Shown piece after piece: positions 44,792 to 54,818 of a stretch of 55,985 nt of DNA. A model generated the notes under the pieces. That model was not told the DNA's origin. It ran no database searches and worked only from the letters and a program-made list of their open reading frames with translations. Numbering within the stretch: position 1 is the first letter of the stretch; the number at the start of each line of letters is the position of its first letter. The position numbers were made by a program, and so were the translations under genes. The stretch is taken from contig JABANP010000340.1 in NCBI GenBank assembly GCA_013115135.1, forward strand, positions 1 through 55,985, in the 5' to 3' direction. This DNA is from Perkinsus olseni. Lineage: Eukaryota; Perkinsozoa; Perkinsida; Perkinsidae.

Positions 44792-45942
44792 TCAGCGAGG
44801 GACGTGATATATGATGCCCCCGAGTTCTCCACCATGTTCGACACAACACAATACAATTTTGCATGCATCCTCGATTGCAAAATGTAACAATAGATCATTA
44901 ACGAAGTGTGCTATCCCACTTGACACCAAATTGCAGATAGGTGAAGTACGAAATGAGTGGATCTGTCGGATCAGTGAGCATTCAAGCGACTCGGGAGCAA
45001 ACAGAAATCCGAAACATACTCGATGAGATAGATACCAACGTCGCCGCAATGTAACGCGAAACCGGGAAGACATTCATGACGCTCATGAGGACAGTGGCCT
45101 GATGACAATAACGATGAAGATGATTGGGTCTCCCTGGTATCGGCAGAAGTACTGTGTGGTGATGCATGAAAAAAACTGCGCAACCGCAGCATGTGAAAGG
45201 CGCTGCGCAGATCAGCGGTGACCACCACCGGAGGGCAAGTCGCCCTCATAGCAGCTATCATAGTGACAACTGGTAAGGTACATGTGCCCGATGGCGGAAG
45301 GATCTCATTGGCCTCCCTGAGGTCGCATACGAGGCGCCCTTTACTCGCCGTTCTAGAAGTAGCAGTACTACCAGGACCACCCACCATAAATACTTCGGCC
45401 TCTGCATAGCCTCGGGAGAACGTCTGCTGTCGGCTTCCATAGGCCGCGACAGACGTATCCCTTTCTCGGCTCTTTGTGTACGGTCCGTGCTTCGGGACAG
45501 AGCTTCTTATAGAGACGATGAGCATAGTGACGGATGGACAGAGATTTAGGTAACGATGGAGAGCAAATAGACCACATAAAACGCTGTCCCGGAGGGAAGG
45601 GTACCTCGCCTTCTGGCAAGCGTCGGAGCTCAGAAGCATATCCTCGGTCATCCGGGCGGAAGGATACAACAGTGCATAGACCCTCACACAACTCTTTGAG
45701 AGGACGGGTAGCACTCGCGGGAAATGGAAGTTGACAAGCGAGTCCGCCGATCGTTGCACTACCCTCAAATCAGGTAATGAAGCCGTCTCGATGCATCGCA
45801 GATAATCATGCACGGAAGAACATGCTGACGGTTCTATCTGAGCACCAAATACGCAGACGCGGGATAAGAATACTCTTTCGCCACCATCGATAACCAGCTT
45901 GAAGGACCGCTGAAGGTCACGTCCCAAAAGAATAGATGTCAC
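44792..45942 (-). pseudogene. Gypsy-like reverse transcriptase, decayed
   Basis: The frame 45942-44971 (323 residues) begins with the protease tail SILLGRDLQRSF and carries RT motifs (GRLVCDLREANE; VVTADLRSAFHM). Motif with the catalytic box then appears in another frame (45073-44792) as AHFVNDLLLHFAIED, where Asn replaces the first Asp. It is therefore shifted at least once and probably inactive. Confidence 0.65.
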
Positions 45943-46068
45943 ATGTGAGCTGCGTACACTGCTACAGATTGGTAGGATGCGAATCTCACTCGCCTGAGGG
46001 GGAGTTACGACTTACCCATTGGAGTCTTTCAGAAATAACTGTCCACACCCCTGAGACCTGCACCTGCT
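44915..46068 (-). repeat. Left arm of a ~1.15 kb inverted repeat
   Basis: The reverse complement matches 54819-55985 with scattered substitutions and small indels. Both arms are the same protease-RT segment of the second gypsy-like family. The right arm runs off the window, so the repeat may be longer. Confidence 0.9.
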
Positions 46069-46827
46069 CTCCATTAGCGACTTTAACGGCTACTGAGCTT
46101 GCTTTGCGAGGAATAAGCTTCATGCACTCCCGATCTACTCTAGAGATCTAGGAGAAGCCGGCACCAGAATCAACAACGAGCTGAACACTGTGGTTATCGA
46201 GAGATCCCGATAATACTATATCCGGTAAGGACTCTGATGAGCCATAATTCGAACAATGTATTTCAGACTCGGAAAGTGGACCAACTAAGAAGGATTTTCC
46301 ACTGGTATTCGAGAATACGCCTTTGGTCTACTTGGTCTTGGGGTTTGATGACGGTTTCGATTACTCGTATGCATAGGAGGATCAAAAGAATTCTTGGACG
46401 AATCAAAGCAAGTATTACAGCTTGCACTGGAATTGAAAGCGTGAGCGGTTTGTTCGTCATGCAAAGAAGAGTGAAGTGTTACAGAAACGCAGTCACACGG
46501 AGCAGCAAGTCCACAGTGATCGTAAGCAGTAGAGGCCTCACCACCCCCTCTTGGAGATGGAGTCGCAATTAGTTTCCCGACTTCATAAGAAGCCTCCCGC
46601 GAGTACCTCCAGGAACGAATGTCCGGATCTGAAGGCCCTGGTTCGCTCTTTCAGAGCTCGCAGGCACATCGTTCTGGATCAACAGACCGGTCTCCACGCT
46701 CATAAACGTGAGCGCGCACCTCTCTGGCGCCGAGACTGCTGAAGGTCTCGCGGAGGGCCTCTGGAGAGACCGGCTTGTCGGGTCGGAAGTACTCTACCGA
46801 CCCTTCGAGAAATTTGGGAGCCCACTC

Positions 46828-46923
46828 TACACATCATACGGAGCCTTGTTCCTGACATCTCATGACGTTGGGCAGAGTGGGCGTCAGGTCGAAGATCCGT
46901 ACGCTGCTGTGTCGATGCTCCCC
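46828..46923 (-). repeat. Split direct repeat B2
   Basis: 96 bp starting TACACATCATACGGAGCC on the plus strand; it matches 47093-47188 with two mismatches. It is the outer end of the element. A 37-bp unique piece separates it from A2. Confidence 0.9.
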
Positions 46924-46960
46924 GTACGCAGTGTCGAATTTCTTGGTGGGTGGTGCGGGA

Positions 46961-47092
46961 GGGAATGTTTTTCTTTGGCGAGCTTCCTACCTCGTCTATA
47001 CATTAAAGAACCTTAAGGCCTTGAGCGGCGGCCGTTGTGCTTGCGTGCGGCTCCTGTAGTGTACGTGCGCACAAATTGCGTCGTGCGCCACA
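46961..47092 (-). repeat. Split direct repeat A2
   Basis: 132 bp starting GGGAATGTTTTTCTTTGGCG on the plus strand; three mismatches against A1 at 53390-53521. It directly abuts B1. Confidence 0.9.
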
Positions 47093-47188
47093 TACACATC
47101 ATACGGAGCCTTGTTCCTGACATCTCATGACGTTGGGCAGAGTGGACGTCAGGTCGAAGATCCGTACGCTGCTGTGTCGATGTTCCCC
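47093..47188 (-). repeat. Split direct repeat B1
   Basis: 96 bp, the inner partner of B2, directly abutting A2, about 200 bp beyond the recombinase stop. Confidence 0.9.
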
Positions 47189-47382
47189 ATGTACGTGGCG
47201 CGTCGGATCTGAGTGTCCACTCCGCCTGCGTGCGTCTCCCCCCCCCCACGAGGAAAGAGACGCGCCTGACTGTGGTCGAACGCAAGTCGTGACGTATTGG
47301 ATAGCTGTGCGTAGTAGTGTTGAGTGGCTGCGAAGTCATAATGTTATGGAGAGGACCCGTGATGATGGTTAAGCATGACCGG

Positions 47383-48423
47383 TTAGTGATGCTGTAAGAT
47401 GTAGACTGACTTGGTCTTGGAGAATGACCAGCCACCTGCCTTGTCGATGTTCTGATCGGAGAAGCCTGCGGTAGCCATGTCGGTAATGAAACCACGTCGG
47501 AATGCATGGGAAGAGAGGAGCTGGTACCGTGGTCCAAATCCGGCACGGGTCGCACACAGCCTCAACAAGTTGTTGAAAGTTGATAATGACATAGACCGGA
47601 TAGGTAGGGCTATGAGCGATTTAGTTGCTTCCACGGGGCAGAGAGAGGCGCCAAGAATATGACATGTACAACGGCGACACATGGTCGTCGATTTGGTCGT
47701 ATTCTTACGTCTGAACAGCCTCAAAGTGACAGTGTTCTCGTGGATGTGAAGGGAACGATTGGACTCGTTGAGAAGTTCGGATGGTACCCTGCAACTGAAG
47801 CAATAAGCCAGGACGATGAGAGCTTTGAAGAGATGGAGTTTATGTAACGTAACTTGTCGAACTAGGCTCTCAAGGAAGTGGAGAGAGATGCCTTCTTTTT
47901 CTTTGCGCTGTTGAGAGAGAGCGTTGGAGCAACCACGAGCAATGGCCTTTGTGAGTGGGTCGTCAAATTGTAACGGGTACTGCAAAAACAAATGTGCCTT
48001 ACGTAGAGCAGGTAAATACCGAACGTGGGAAAGTCTGGTCGTAGGGAAGGCCCGAATCCTCTCCGGGGAGGCAGGGATGGCTGGCGTAGAAGGAAATGTG
48101 TCCCAGCTCCAAAGAAGATAAACCTTCAGCGCGCATCTGTATGAGCGCCAAGTAGCAGATTGTAGGCTGGCCTCTACTAGTTGTTGTTGTGCTTCTGGAA
48201 GGAAGGGTAAGCCGCTAGCTAGCAGGGAGGCTCGGTAGTCAGGGTGCTGGCGAACGATGCAGACCTTCAGAGACGTTCCTCGTGAGAGAGGGACAGATGG
48301 GATCCATTCCTGGAAGAGGGATAAAGAGTTGACACTATCTGTGTGCATAGCATCTAATAACTTTGATGGTTGGCGAATAATATTAGTGATAACGGTGGTA
48401 ATGTCGAGCTGAGTCATTGTCAA
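47383..48423 (-). CDS. Tyrosine recombinase of the split-repeat element
   Basis: An intact 346-residue frame. Tyrosine recombinases cut and rejoin DNA through a covalent 3'-phosphotyrosine and would integrate the element's circular cDNA. The catalytic residues are readable in order: first Arg in FSCRVPSELLN (about 210), the H-x-x-R box in SSHAFRRGF (about 308), a late Trp in KAGGWSFSKT, and the nucleophile Tyr in KSVYILQHH near the C-terminus. The N-terminal half has a core-binding-like pattern (LQSATWRSYRCALKVYLLW). It lies downstream of RT-RNase H on the same strand. Confidence 0.85.
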   Translation of the reverse strand: MTMTQLDITTVITNIIRQPSKLLDAMHTDSVNSLSLFQEWIPSVPLSRGTSLKVCIVRQHPDYRASLLASGLPFLPEAQQQLVEASLQSATWRSYRCALKVYLLWSWDTFPSTPAIPASPERIRAFPTTRLSHVRYLPALRKAHLFLQYPLQFDDPLTKAIARGCSNALSQQRKEKEGISLHFLESLVRQVTLHKLHLFKALIVLAYCFSCRVPSELLNESNRSLHIHENTVTLRLFRRKNTTKSTTMCRRCTCHILGASLCPVEATKSLIALPIRSMSLSTFNNLLRLCATRAGFGPRYQLLSSHAFRRGFITDMATAGFSDQNIDKAGGWSFSKTKSVYILQHH

Positions 48424-48567
48424 TGGAAAAAGAATGTAGCTTGCCTAGGGGGTTGAGATGCCTGAACACAACCCGTGGAGAGTTGAGACGAAAGGGGGGA
48501 TGTAGCGTAAGGAGTGAAAAAAAGGTCCATAAGTGTTCAATGACGCGTTTGTAGCGACGGAGATGCG

Positions 48568-50383
48568 TTAAGAGGTAGTGGACCACCAAGATGGTAATTT
48601 GATGGTCACTGGAAAGCCGCAGTTGGTGTAGGGGCATTCACCACGTGATAGCGTATCCGCTGGATTCAAGGCAGAGGGAACATGAGCTACGAAGAAATGA
48701 TAAATTTGAAGATCAGCAAGTCTACGCCAAAATTCTACTGCCGTGGTATTCAATCTTTCCGAAGGACTGGAGCCCCTTAGTATGAGATATTGACATGTAC
48801 TGTTATCCGTGAAGAGGAGCAAGCACTTGTTAGCGCACCAAAACCGGAGAGACTCGATAGTGATAGTAGCAGCTAGCATCTCCAGAGTATTGATGGACTC
48901 CTGTTGTAGTTGGAGTTGTAGCTGACCATAGTGGTAGTTGATGTTGAGCCGGAGAAAATATTCCTATACCATATGGAGTAGATGCATCCGAGTAGCATAT
49001 GAATGGTTTCTGAGATGAATGTAGCTGTGTTTCCAGAATAAGGTCTCTGGCGTAATGTTGAGCTTCAAGGAGTTGAAGGAGCATAGATAGAGCCGAACGA
49101 ACGGATGCATCCGCAATAGGCTTCCCTAGCGACTTCCGAATGAGTACTCTGCATGGTGCACGACCCAAGCGCCCGAAGAGAGCCTCACAACAGAAGGATA
49201 ACTTGCCTGCGAGTTTGGAGTCCACGATAGCTGGCTTAGACAACGCCGCGATAATATCGGCATGTAACCGTGTTTTGCGTTCAGGAGTGAGCGTCACCCT
49301 ACATTGGCCATGGACTAAGCTGACCTGCAGTCCCAGAAGGACGGTTTCCTCGGCTGGAGGAATAGTCTTGGCATGTTTGATCTTAGCGCCCGTGAGACCG
49401 TGTAAAAAGTAGAAGAACTCCATAGCAGAACCGCTGCATTCGGCGAGCTCAACTGGGAAAAAATCATCCATATAAGCAAAACAATTGCACATAGCTAAAC
49501 AGCGCATGAGGTGGCAATGTAATTCACTGATCCTCAGAAAATTGCTCACACTGGCGCTGGCTCCGAAAGGGCAGACACGGGGAACGAAAACTTTGGGCAT
49601 GTTATCATTATCAATGAACATTCCTGCTGCTTTGAATGAATCAAGCCGAGTAATCGGAATTTGTCGATAAGCGGATTGATGATCGAAGCGACCAATGTGG
49701 AGAATTGCTTCCGGAGGGAAATCTAGTTGTACCAATAACTGAGCTACATGTGGTAACCGAGGCATCTCAACTTTGTGGAGGGTAGTGGCGCCCTGGTTGA
49801 ATGCGCGACCCCCCACCGAGAAGGAATAATTCGAGATAAGTCGCACTTTGTCGCTCTGGTCTATTGCAAAGAGCGGGGATGCGAAGTCAATCCCCTGAGG
49901 TAGGCTATGAAGAGTATATGGGCCTTCTGCTCGACCAAGGCCTATCTCGTCATACACATCGGAGATAACTGCTTGTTGTAAACGTTCGTCGCTAACAGTC
50001 TTGTTCAAGTATGATGCTACCTTGCACAGGTTGGAGTGCGATGTAGACAAGTGGGATCGGGACCACTTGGCGATACGAGGTTTAGACAATGCTGGAAAGA
50101 TAGATAACCCTGGAATTTCTCCAAGAAGGGGAAATCCGTCTTGTAAATTGTCGGGGATATCTCTATCCGCATAGTTAGTAAGATCGATCAAGGCGGAAAC
50201 AGCATTGATGTTCCAGTGTGATGCTGCTCGAGGGGGGATGTAATTGGTAGGTAAGTCCGAGACCCATACTTGAAGGGCTTGTATGTTGTGCTGACGAACC
50301 CAGTTGAGCTCTTGCGGAGATAAACATCGCTGTATAGCAACAGTCGCTTGTAGCATGGTAGGTAACTCGAAGGAAGCGCCCAA
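48568..50383 (-). CDS. Reverse transcriptase-RNase H of the split-repeat element
   Basis: The RT frame (50383-48830, 517 residues from MGASFELPTML) shows DFASPLFAIDQSDKVRLISN, GRFDHQSAYRQIPI, PFGASASVSNFL and the catalytic box CFAYMDDFF. It runs into RNase H (PFICYSDASTPYGIGIF). The second half of RNase H is in a different frame (INTLEMLAATITIESLRFW, then LLLFTDNSTCQYLI and HVPSALNPADTLSRGE, ending at 48568). One frame change near 48880-48960 is therefore needed. The ADTLSRGE ending is typical of DIRS-order RNase H. Confidence 0.82.
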
Positions 50384-50897
50384 CTGGAAGTTTTGGGAGG
50401 AAGCCCAAGTATAATGTTGTTCCGGAGTTATAACATCAGGAGGAGACGTATAACATGGTGAACCAGCGCTGAGACCTTGCTTTGTAACCGGATACCCATA
50501 CCTGACGTGCGTCTCGGGTTTTGGACGTATAAGGAGAATACCGTGGTCTATGACGGCTTTCCACGAGGTGGAATAGACCTGCGGCTCTCAACGCCGTGAG
50601 CATCTTGCGCCGGATAGCATTAGCCGGGGACCTATGGCCCCTACGTCCTTTCTTGAGTGGAGGGTCGGACATGAATGATCAGAACGGCGTGAGAGCGAAC
50701 TGTGATGTGAGGGTAAGAAGAGAGGAGCGTGTGAGAATCGCTAATGTTTACTCTAACTCGACTCGAGCATGCGTGAAATCTTAATGTGTATGAGTTGGTG
50801 AATGAATGGGCAAAGGCAAGATGAAAAGTACCGTTGAATGACTAGGGATATTCGAGTATGAGAAGCCTCCTCCGAAGAGGATCTCCTTACAAGACAA

Positions 50898-53073
50898 TTA
50901 AGTGTTGCTTGTGGTGTTTTGTGTACTATTCTTGGTAGTCTTATCTTTATTTCTCCAAGTCGAAGGCCAGTCGCTCTTCCACGAAGAGTTGTAAGACCAG
51001 CCATCCCAGGTTTTCCATCTACTTGACGACTTGGTTTTCTTCCACCATTCTTGATCTTTTGTAGTACTGGTACGACGGGGTGTGGTAGTTGTGGTAGGAG
51101 GCGAGACGGTGAAGCTAGAGGACTTACATAAGATGTTCTCAAGAGCCGGGGAGAAGTGGTGCTTGCAGTTGAGGTCTAGATCGGAGACCCGTCCATCAAG
51201 GACTGCAGAGTGTATGTCCTGAATCAGGGATTCAAGGGAGAATTTGGCTCTGACAGTACCATTGGGACCAAAGCCAGAATCGCATAACCTACCAACGACA
51301 TATGCGACGGAAGCAGAAGATACCAAGGAGCAATAAAATAGTCTCCCGGCGATAGCTTGGCCAGCCAATATGACTGCTGTGATGGGCACAGGTGCCGGAG
51401 ATTGGTAGGAGTCCTGGAACTTCAAGTCCTTCATCCTGGTGAAACCAGGAGGCACATGTGACTGCCAGGGTTGTTCAATCTAGCAACACTCGCAGCTGAG
51501 CCGCTAGACGTGCAACGTAAGATCAGGAGGTACTGAGATGTGATGGAGATCGTTTCAACCGACGCTACGCTTAGGTCATATACCGTGAGCAAACCACAGC
51601 ATAATAGAACATGTTACTAGGTTCTGGATGTGAGAGATATATGTGAGAGGTCAGGCATAGGTGAAAGAACAGAGGGCGATGAACGCGCGATGCAGATGCG
51701 AGAGGAGATGTGTGCGGCCCGGCCAGCTCTCCGATGGAGAACGCTGCCGGGCCGCAATATCGACATTGCGACTTCGTGGTTGAGCATTGTCGCTGGCTTG
51801 CAAGGTTAAGGAAACTCAATCGCTGGGCTCCATTCGTACTGGCAAACATGGCATGCCCATCTTCCCGAGCGAACCGATAAGCGAAAATCTGCGACACAGT
51901 ATGTTGCAAGTCGACCAGTAACTGTTTGGCCGAAGTACTTGGGTCACGTTTCGTAATAATCGTACATGACAGGGAGTGATGCATAAGTTGGCAGTATGGC
52001 CCAATGAGAGCTGCACACAAGGCCATTAATAGCGTCCCTGTCCCGAACCCGAACACCGAACACCCACGCCCAGCCCGGCTGCCATGGCGTGCGCTTTCTT
52101 GTTTATGTTAGCGCGCGCCCCCAAATACGAATTCCGCAGGCAGAGGCTCATCCAACACGATTCAACTTTTCAGAGAGTAGCACGTAGATCTCATAGCTGT
52201 TGGGGATATTCGTGGCAATTTTGTGCAAAATATACCTCATTTGAAGCCTGCACGGCGTATAAACGGCAATTGTGAAACGTGCACCATTTTAGCAGCGGAG
52301 CGTAGTTCTGTCTCTTTTGTGCGCCACGTCACCCGAATTTCCCATGAGAAATGGTTGGTTCGTGGGGTGGATGTTTTCGTTTGACATGAGCCTTTGCAGG
52401 ATAACTTGTGTGCATGATAGAAGTGTTCATGCAAAGTTTGAGGAAAAAGTATCGGCGAATTTCGAAAATCGCTCTGAGTCGATGCAGATGTAATATGGTT
52501 GTTTCCGGTGGCAGAGACCACCCGCGCTCGCCCTAGGCCCTCGCGGGGCCCTTCCCGCTCGGGCTAACATTTGTGAGGTACCCCGCATGGAACTCGCCCT
52601 CCGTTCACCCAGGATGATAACCAAGACTTGCGATGCGGGGTGGGAGACATCAAGTGCCCCGGAAATGAGGAAGCCGTAGGTGAGGAAGACGATCGGGGTG
52701 AGATGTCTACCGGGGGGGCTGAAGCTGAGCCAACTTGATGCGGGAGGGAAGAGCGTTCATCAGAGAGGGCGCTCTGCAAGAACTTTTTGGTTTGCTCATC
52801 CATATCCTCAGTAGGACTTGAGAGGGGAATGAGAGGGGGTGGGGTAGCAAGTGCTTGAGATGGTGTTCGTGGAGTGCCCTCGGAGGGTCGGTCGACGGGC
52901 TCTACCGACGTGCGGTGTGACCCGCGACGACTCTTGCTGGCACGAGGAGACTTGGAAGAACTGGCTGAGGCCGAGGGAGGGTCGAGCTCCTTGTAACTTG
53001 CAGCGGGGGCGGCAGCTGAGTCGATCGAGGTGGCAAGAGGGGGCTTGCGTTTTCTCTTGGGAGAGGGAGGCAT
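50898..53073 (-). pseudogene. Gag-like region of the split-repeat element, in pieces
   Basis: Three minus-strand frames follow the 5' repeat. The first (53073-52564, MPPSPKRKRKPPLATS) is basic, Ser/Pro-rich and disordered. The second (52056-51571) holds FGTGTLLMALCAALIGPY and STSAKQLLVDLQHTVSQIF. The third (51455-50898) holds PITAVILAGQAIAGRLFY and ends in a Trp/Lys/Ser/Thr-rich tail. About 500 bp between the first two (52057-52563) have no matching frame and may be an insertion or decayed coding sequence. No zinc knuckle is evident. Confidence 0.5.
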
Positions 53074-53389
53074 GATGTGGGAGAGGAGAGAACCATATAA
53101 CTACGAGCATGTAGTTCTCAAGATCGAGAGTCCGATAGAGGTTGCGGTAGTCTAGAATGAGCGGCAACGCCGCATCAGCTCTAGACTAGAGCAATGCACG
53201 AAAGGGAGAGAAAAAACTGTGAGTAATTCCCGAGAAGGAGGGTCTGAGATCCGGGCCCGTCACAAACGGAAGGCTGTGGTCTCCACAGCGTGGTGGACTC
53301 AGCAGACCTCATGTAAGAGGAAACATGAGGGCAGAGAAGCCGAGAAGCTATAACCAAGGGAGCCTCATTCACTCCCGACCCCGTCATGG

Positions 53390-53521
53390 GGGAATGTTTT
53401 CCTTTGGCGAGCTTCCTACCTCGCCTATACATTAGAGAACCTTAAGGCCTTGAGCGGCGGCCGTTGTGCTTGCGTGCGGCTCCTGTAGTGTACGTGCGCA
53501 CAAATTGCGTCGTGCGCCACA
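53390..53521 (-). repeat. Split direct repeat A1 (5' terminus)
   Basis: 132 bp, the partner of A2. Its outer end GTGGCGCACGACG (minus strand) directly follows gypsy gag codons. Confidence 0.9.
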
Positions 53522-54400
53522 AACAATAGTGGGTCCACGACGAAAAATTCCTCGTCTGATCGTTTCGCACAGACCAACAGAGGGAGGTAATTTCGGAGCA
53601 GGCGCCGTACTATGAAGCTGAACATGATCCTCCTGAATCGGAGCATCATATCGCTCATATCTCTCCAGCGGTATTTGGTCTAGACGGCGACATCCATAGC
53701 CCGCTCAAACACCTCGGAGACACTCTCAAGACTCTGTAGGTACTTGGTTACCAACATCGTCTGAGGTACTGTCGCAGCGAAGTTACCCGGACTATCTGCA
53801 GTCCCAAGCCCCGCCTCATAGAAGACAATGCTGACCATTTCGTTATGTTGTCGAGACCAAAATCTATCCTTCAGTTTTGGCAGGAACACTTTCGCAGCGA
53901 TGGCATTCGGACTCTTCTATCCTTGAGAGCCCAAGCTTGAAGGGCCACGAGGCGTTACGAATCCTTCATTCCGGGTGTTGCCGATGCCTGAACCCCGAGA
54001 TGCTCAGGTGCGACAGGTTGTTCTGGGCAGCGCGCTCGCACTAAGGCCATGTCATAGGGTAGCTCAGCAAGCCTGACCTCGGCACTTGCGTCAGCATACT
54101 GCACCTCGCGCGCCTCCTCTTCTTCCAGAGGGCTTGTTCCTCGGGGTCGTCTTCCCTGACCCCTCGATTTCTCGATCTCTGATCACTAGGCGCTGGGCCA
54201 CAAGACGATTAGCCAAGCGCGTTCTCGCCCCTCTTGCCATTGTTCGAACGGACTTCAGACTCTGGAGACTAGCAGAACCTGCCGCTTGTCGCCACTATGT
54301 CGCTGTTCGATGCCTCCGGATGGTTACCAGAGTCAGCACGACCCGACATGGCTGGAGAGACGCGTCAACCAAATGTACATTGAGACCTTGAACCAGGATG
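53522..54400 (-). pseudogene. Gypsy-like gag (5' part) split by the recombinase element
   Basis: Leftward frames contain AREVQYADASAEVRLAEL (about 54110), FLPKLKDRFWSRQHNEMV (53889 leftward) and, after one stop, MSDMMLRFRRIMFSFIVRR to EEFFVVDPLLF, where the recombinase element begins. The reading resumes beyond it at 46827 with EWAPKFLEGSVEYF. Multiple stops and frame changes show decay. Confidence 0.55.
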
Positions 54401-54818
54401 GCTACGGACTTAAGAGCTATCAACACTCAATACTCAAGGCTTATGATGAGTAGAAGGAGACCATAGGAGACCATCTGCACCCATTTACAGATGAAGACAA
54501 TCTCTACCAAACGAACTGATCGAGCATAACTGCAAAATCGGGCAATGATGTTTCTCAAAAATGTTATTCTGACAGTGCAGCCTTCTCAGGCTGAGAATCT
54601 CAGCTCATGATAGTGATTCTGGGGATGCCCATGATGATGCCCCTGATGTGTGAAGCTCGTGTCGAGACATGGTTCTACGACCTGGGGATCATCGTGAAGA
54701 ACCAGTCATTCCATTCGCGTTTTTGGGTACGACGGTTACTCTTGTGAACATGGCCGAGGTTCGACTGCGAAAGACAGCGCTTGTGCAGAATGAATTGTGC
54801 GAATTGTTGCTGATGTTC
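54401..54818. other. Junction between the two opposed gypsy-like copies
   Basis: No coding frame of note. The minus-oriented gag (left) gives way to the plus-oriented copy (right). A short un-annotated core here would be the centre of any inverted-repeat event. Confidence 0.35.

Larger units (their letters stand above)
44660..46827 (-). mobile_element. Second gypsy-like family: gag end, protease, RT (left part)
   Basis: Leftward from 46827: gag-like residues (EWAPKFLEGSVEYFRPDKPV), then a protease with VQLVVDSGAGFS at about 46165-46200. KLIPRKASSVAVKVANGEQV and MTSILLGRDLQRSF follow, then RT (SKGRLVCDLREANEILP; VVTADLRSAFHMLRL at about 45200; HFVNDLLLHF at about 44890). Several stops and frame changes interrupt it, including a stop right after the protease motif, so it is decayed. 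The YxDD box is FVND. Its gag continues on the far side of the inserted tyrosine-recombinase element, at 53522-53890. Confidence 0.7.
46828..53521 (-). mobile_element. Tyrosine-recombinase retrotransposon (Ngaro/PAT-like) with split direct repeats
   Basis: A 6.7-kb element on the minus strand encoding gag-like frames, RT-RNase H and a tyrosine recombinase instead of a DDE integrase. Its termini are A1 (53390-53521), then the genes, then B1 (47093-47188), A2 (46961-47092) and B2 (46828-46923). The A copies (132 bp) differ at 3 positions and the B copies (96 bp) at 2. This order (A1-ORFs-B1-A2-B2) is the hallmark of Ngaro/PAT-type DIRS-order elements. No target duplication is seen, as expected for recombinase-mediated insertion. 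It interrupts the gag of a gypsy-like element. Confidence 0.88.
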
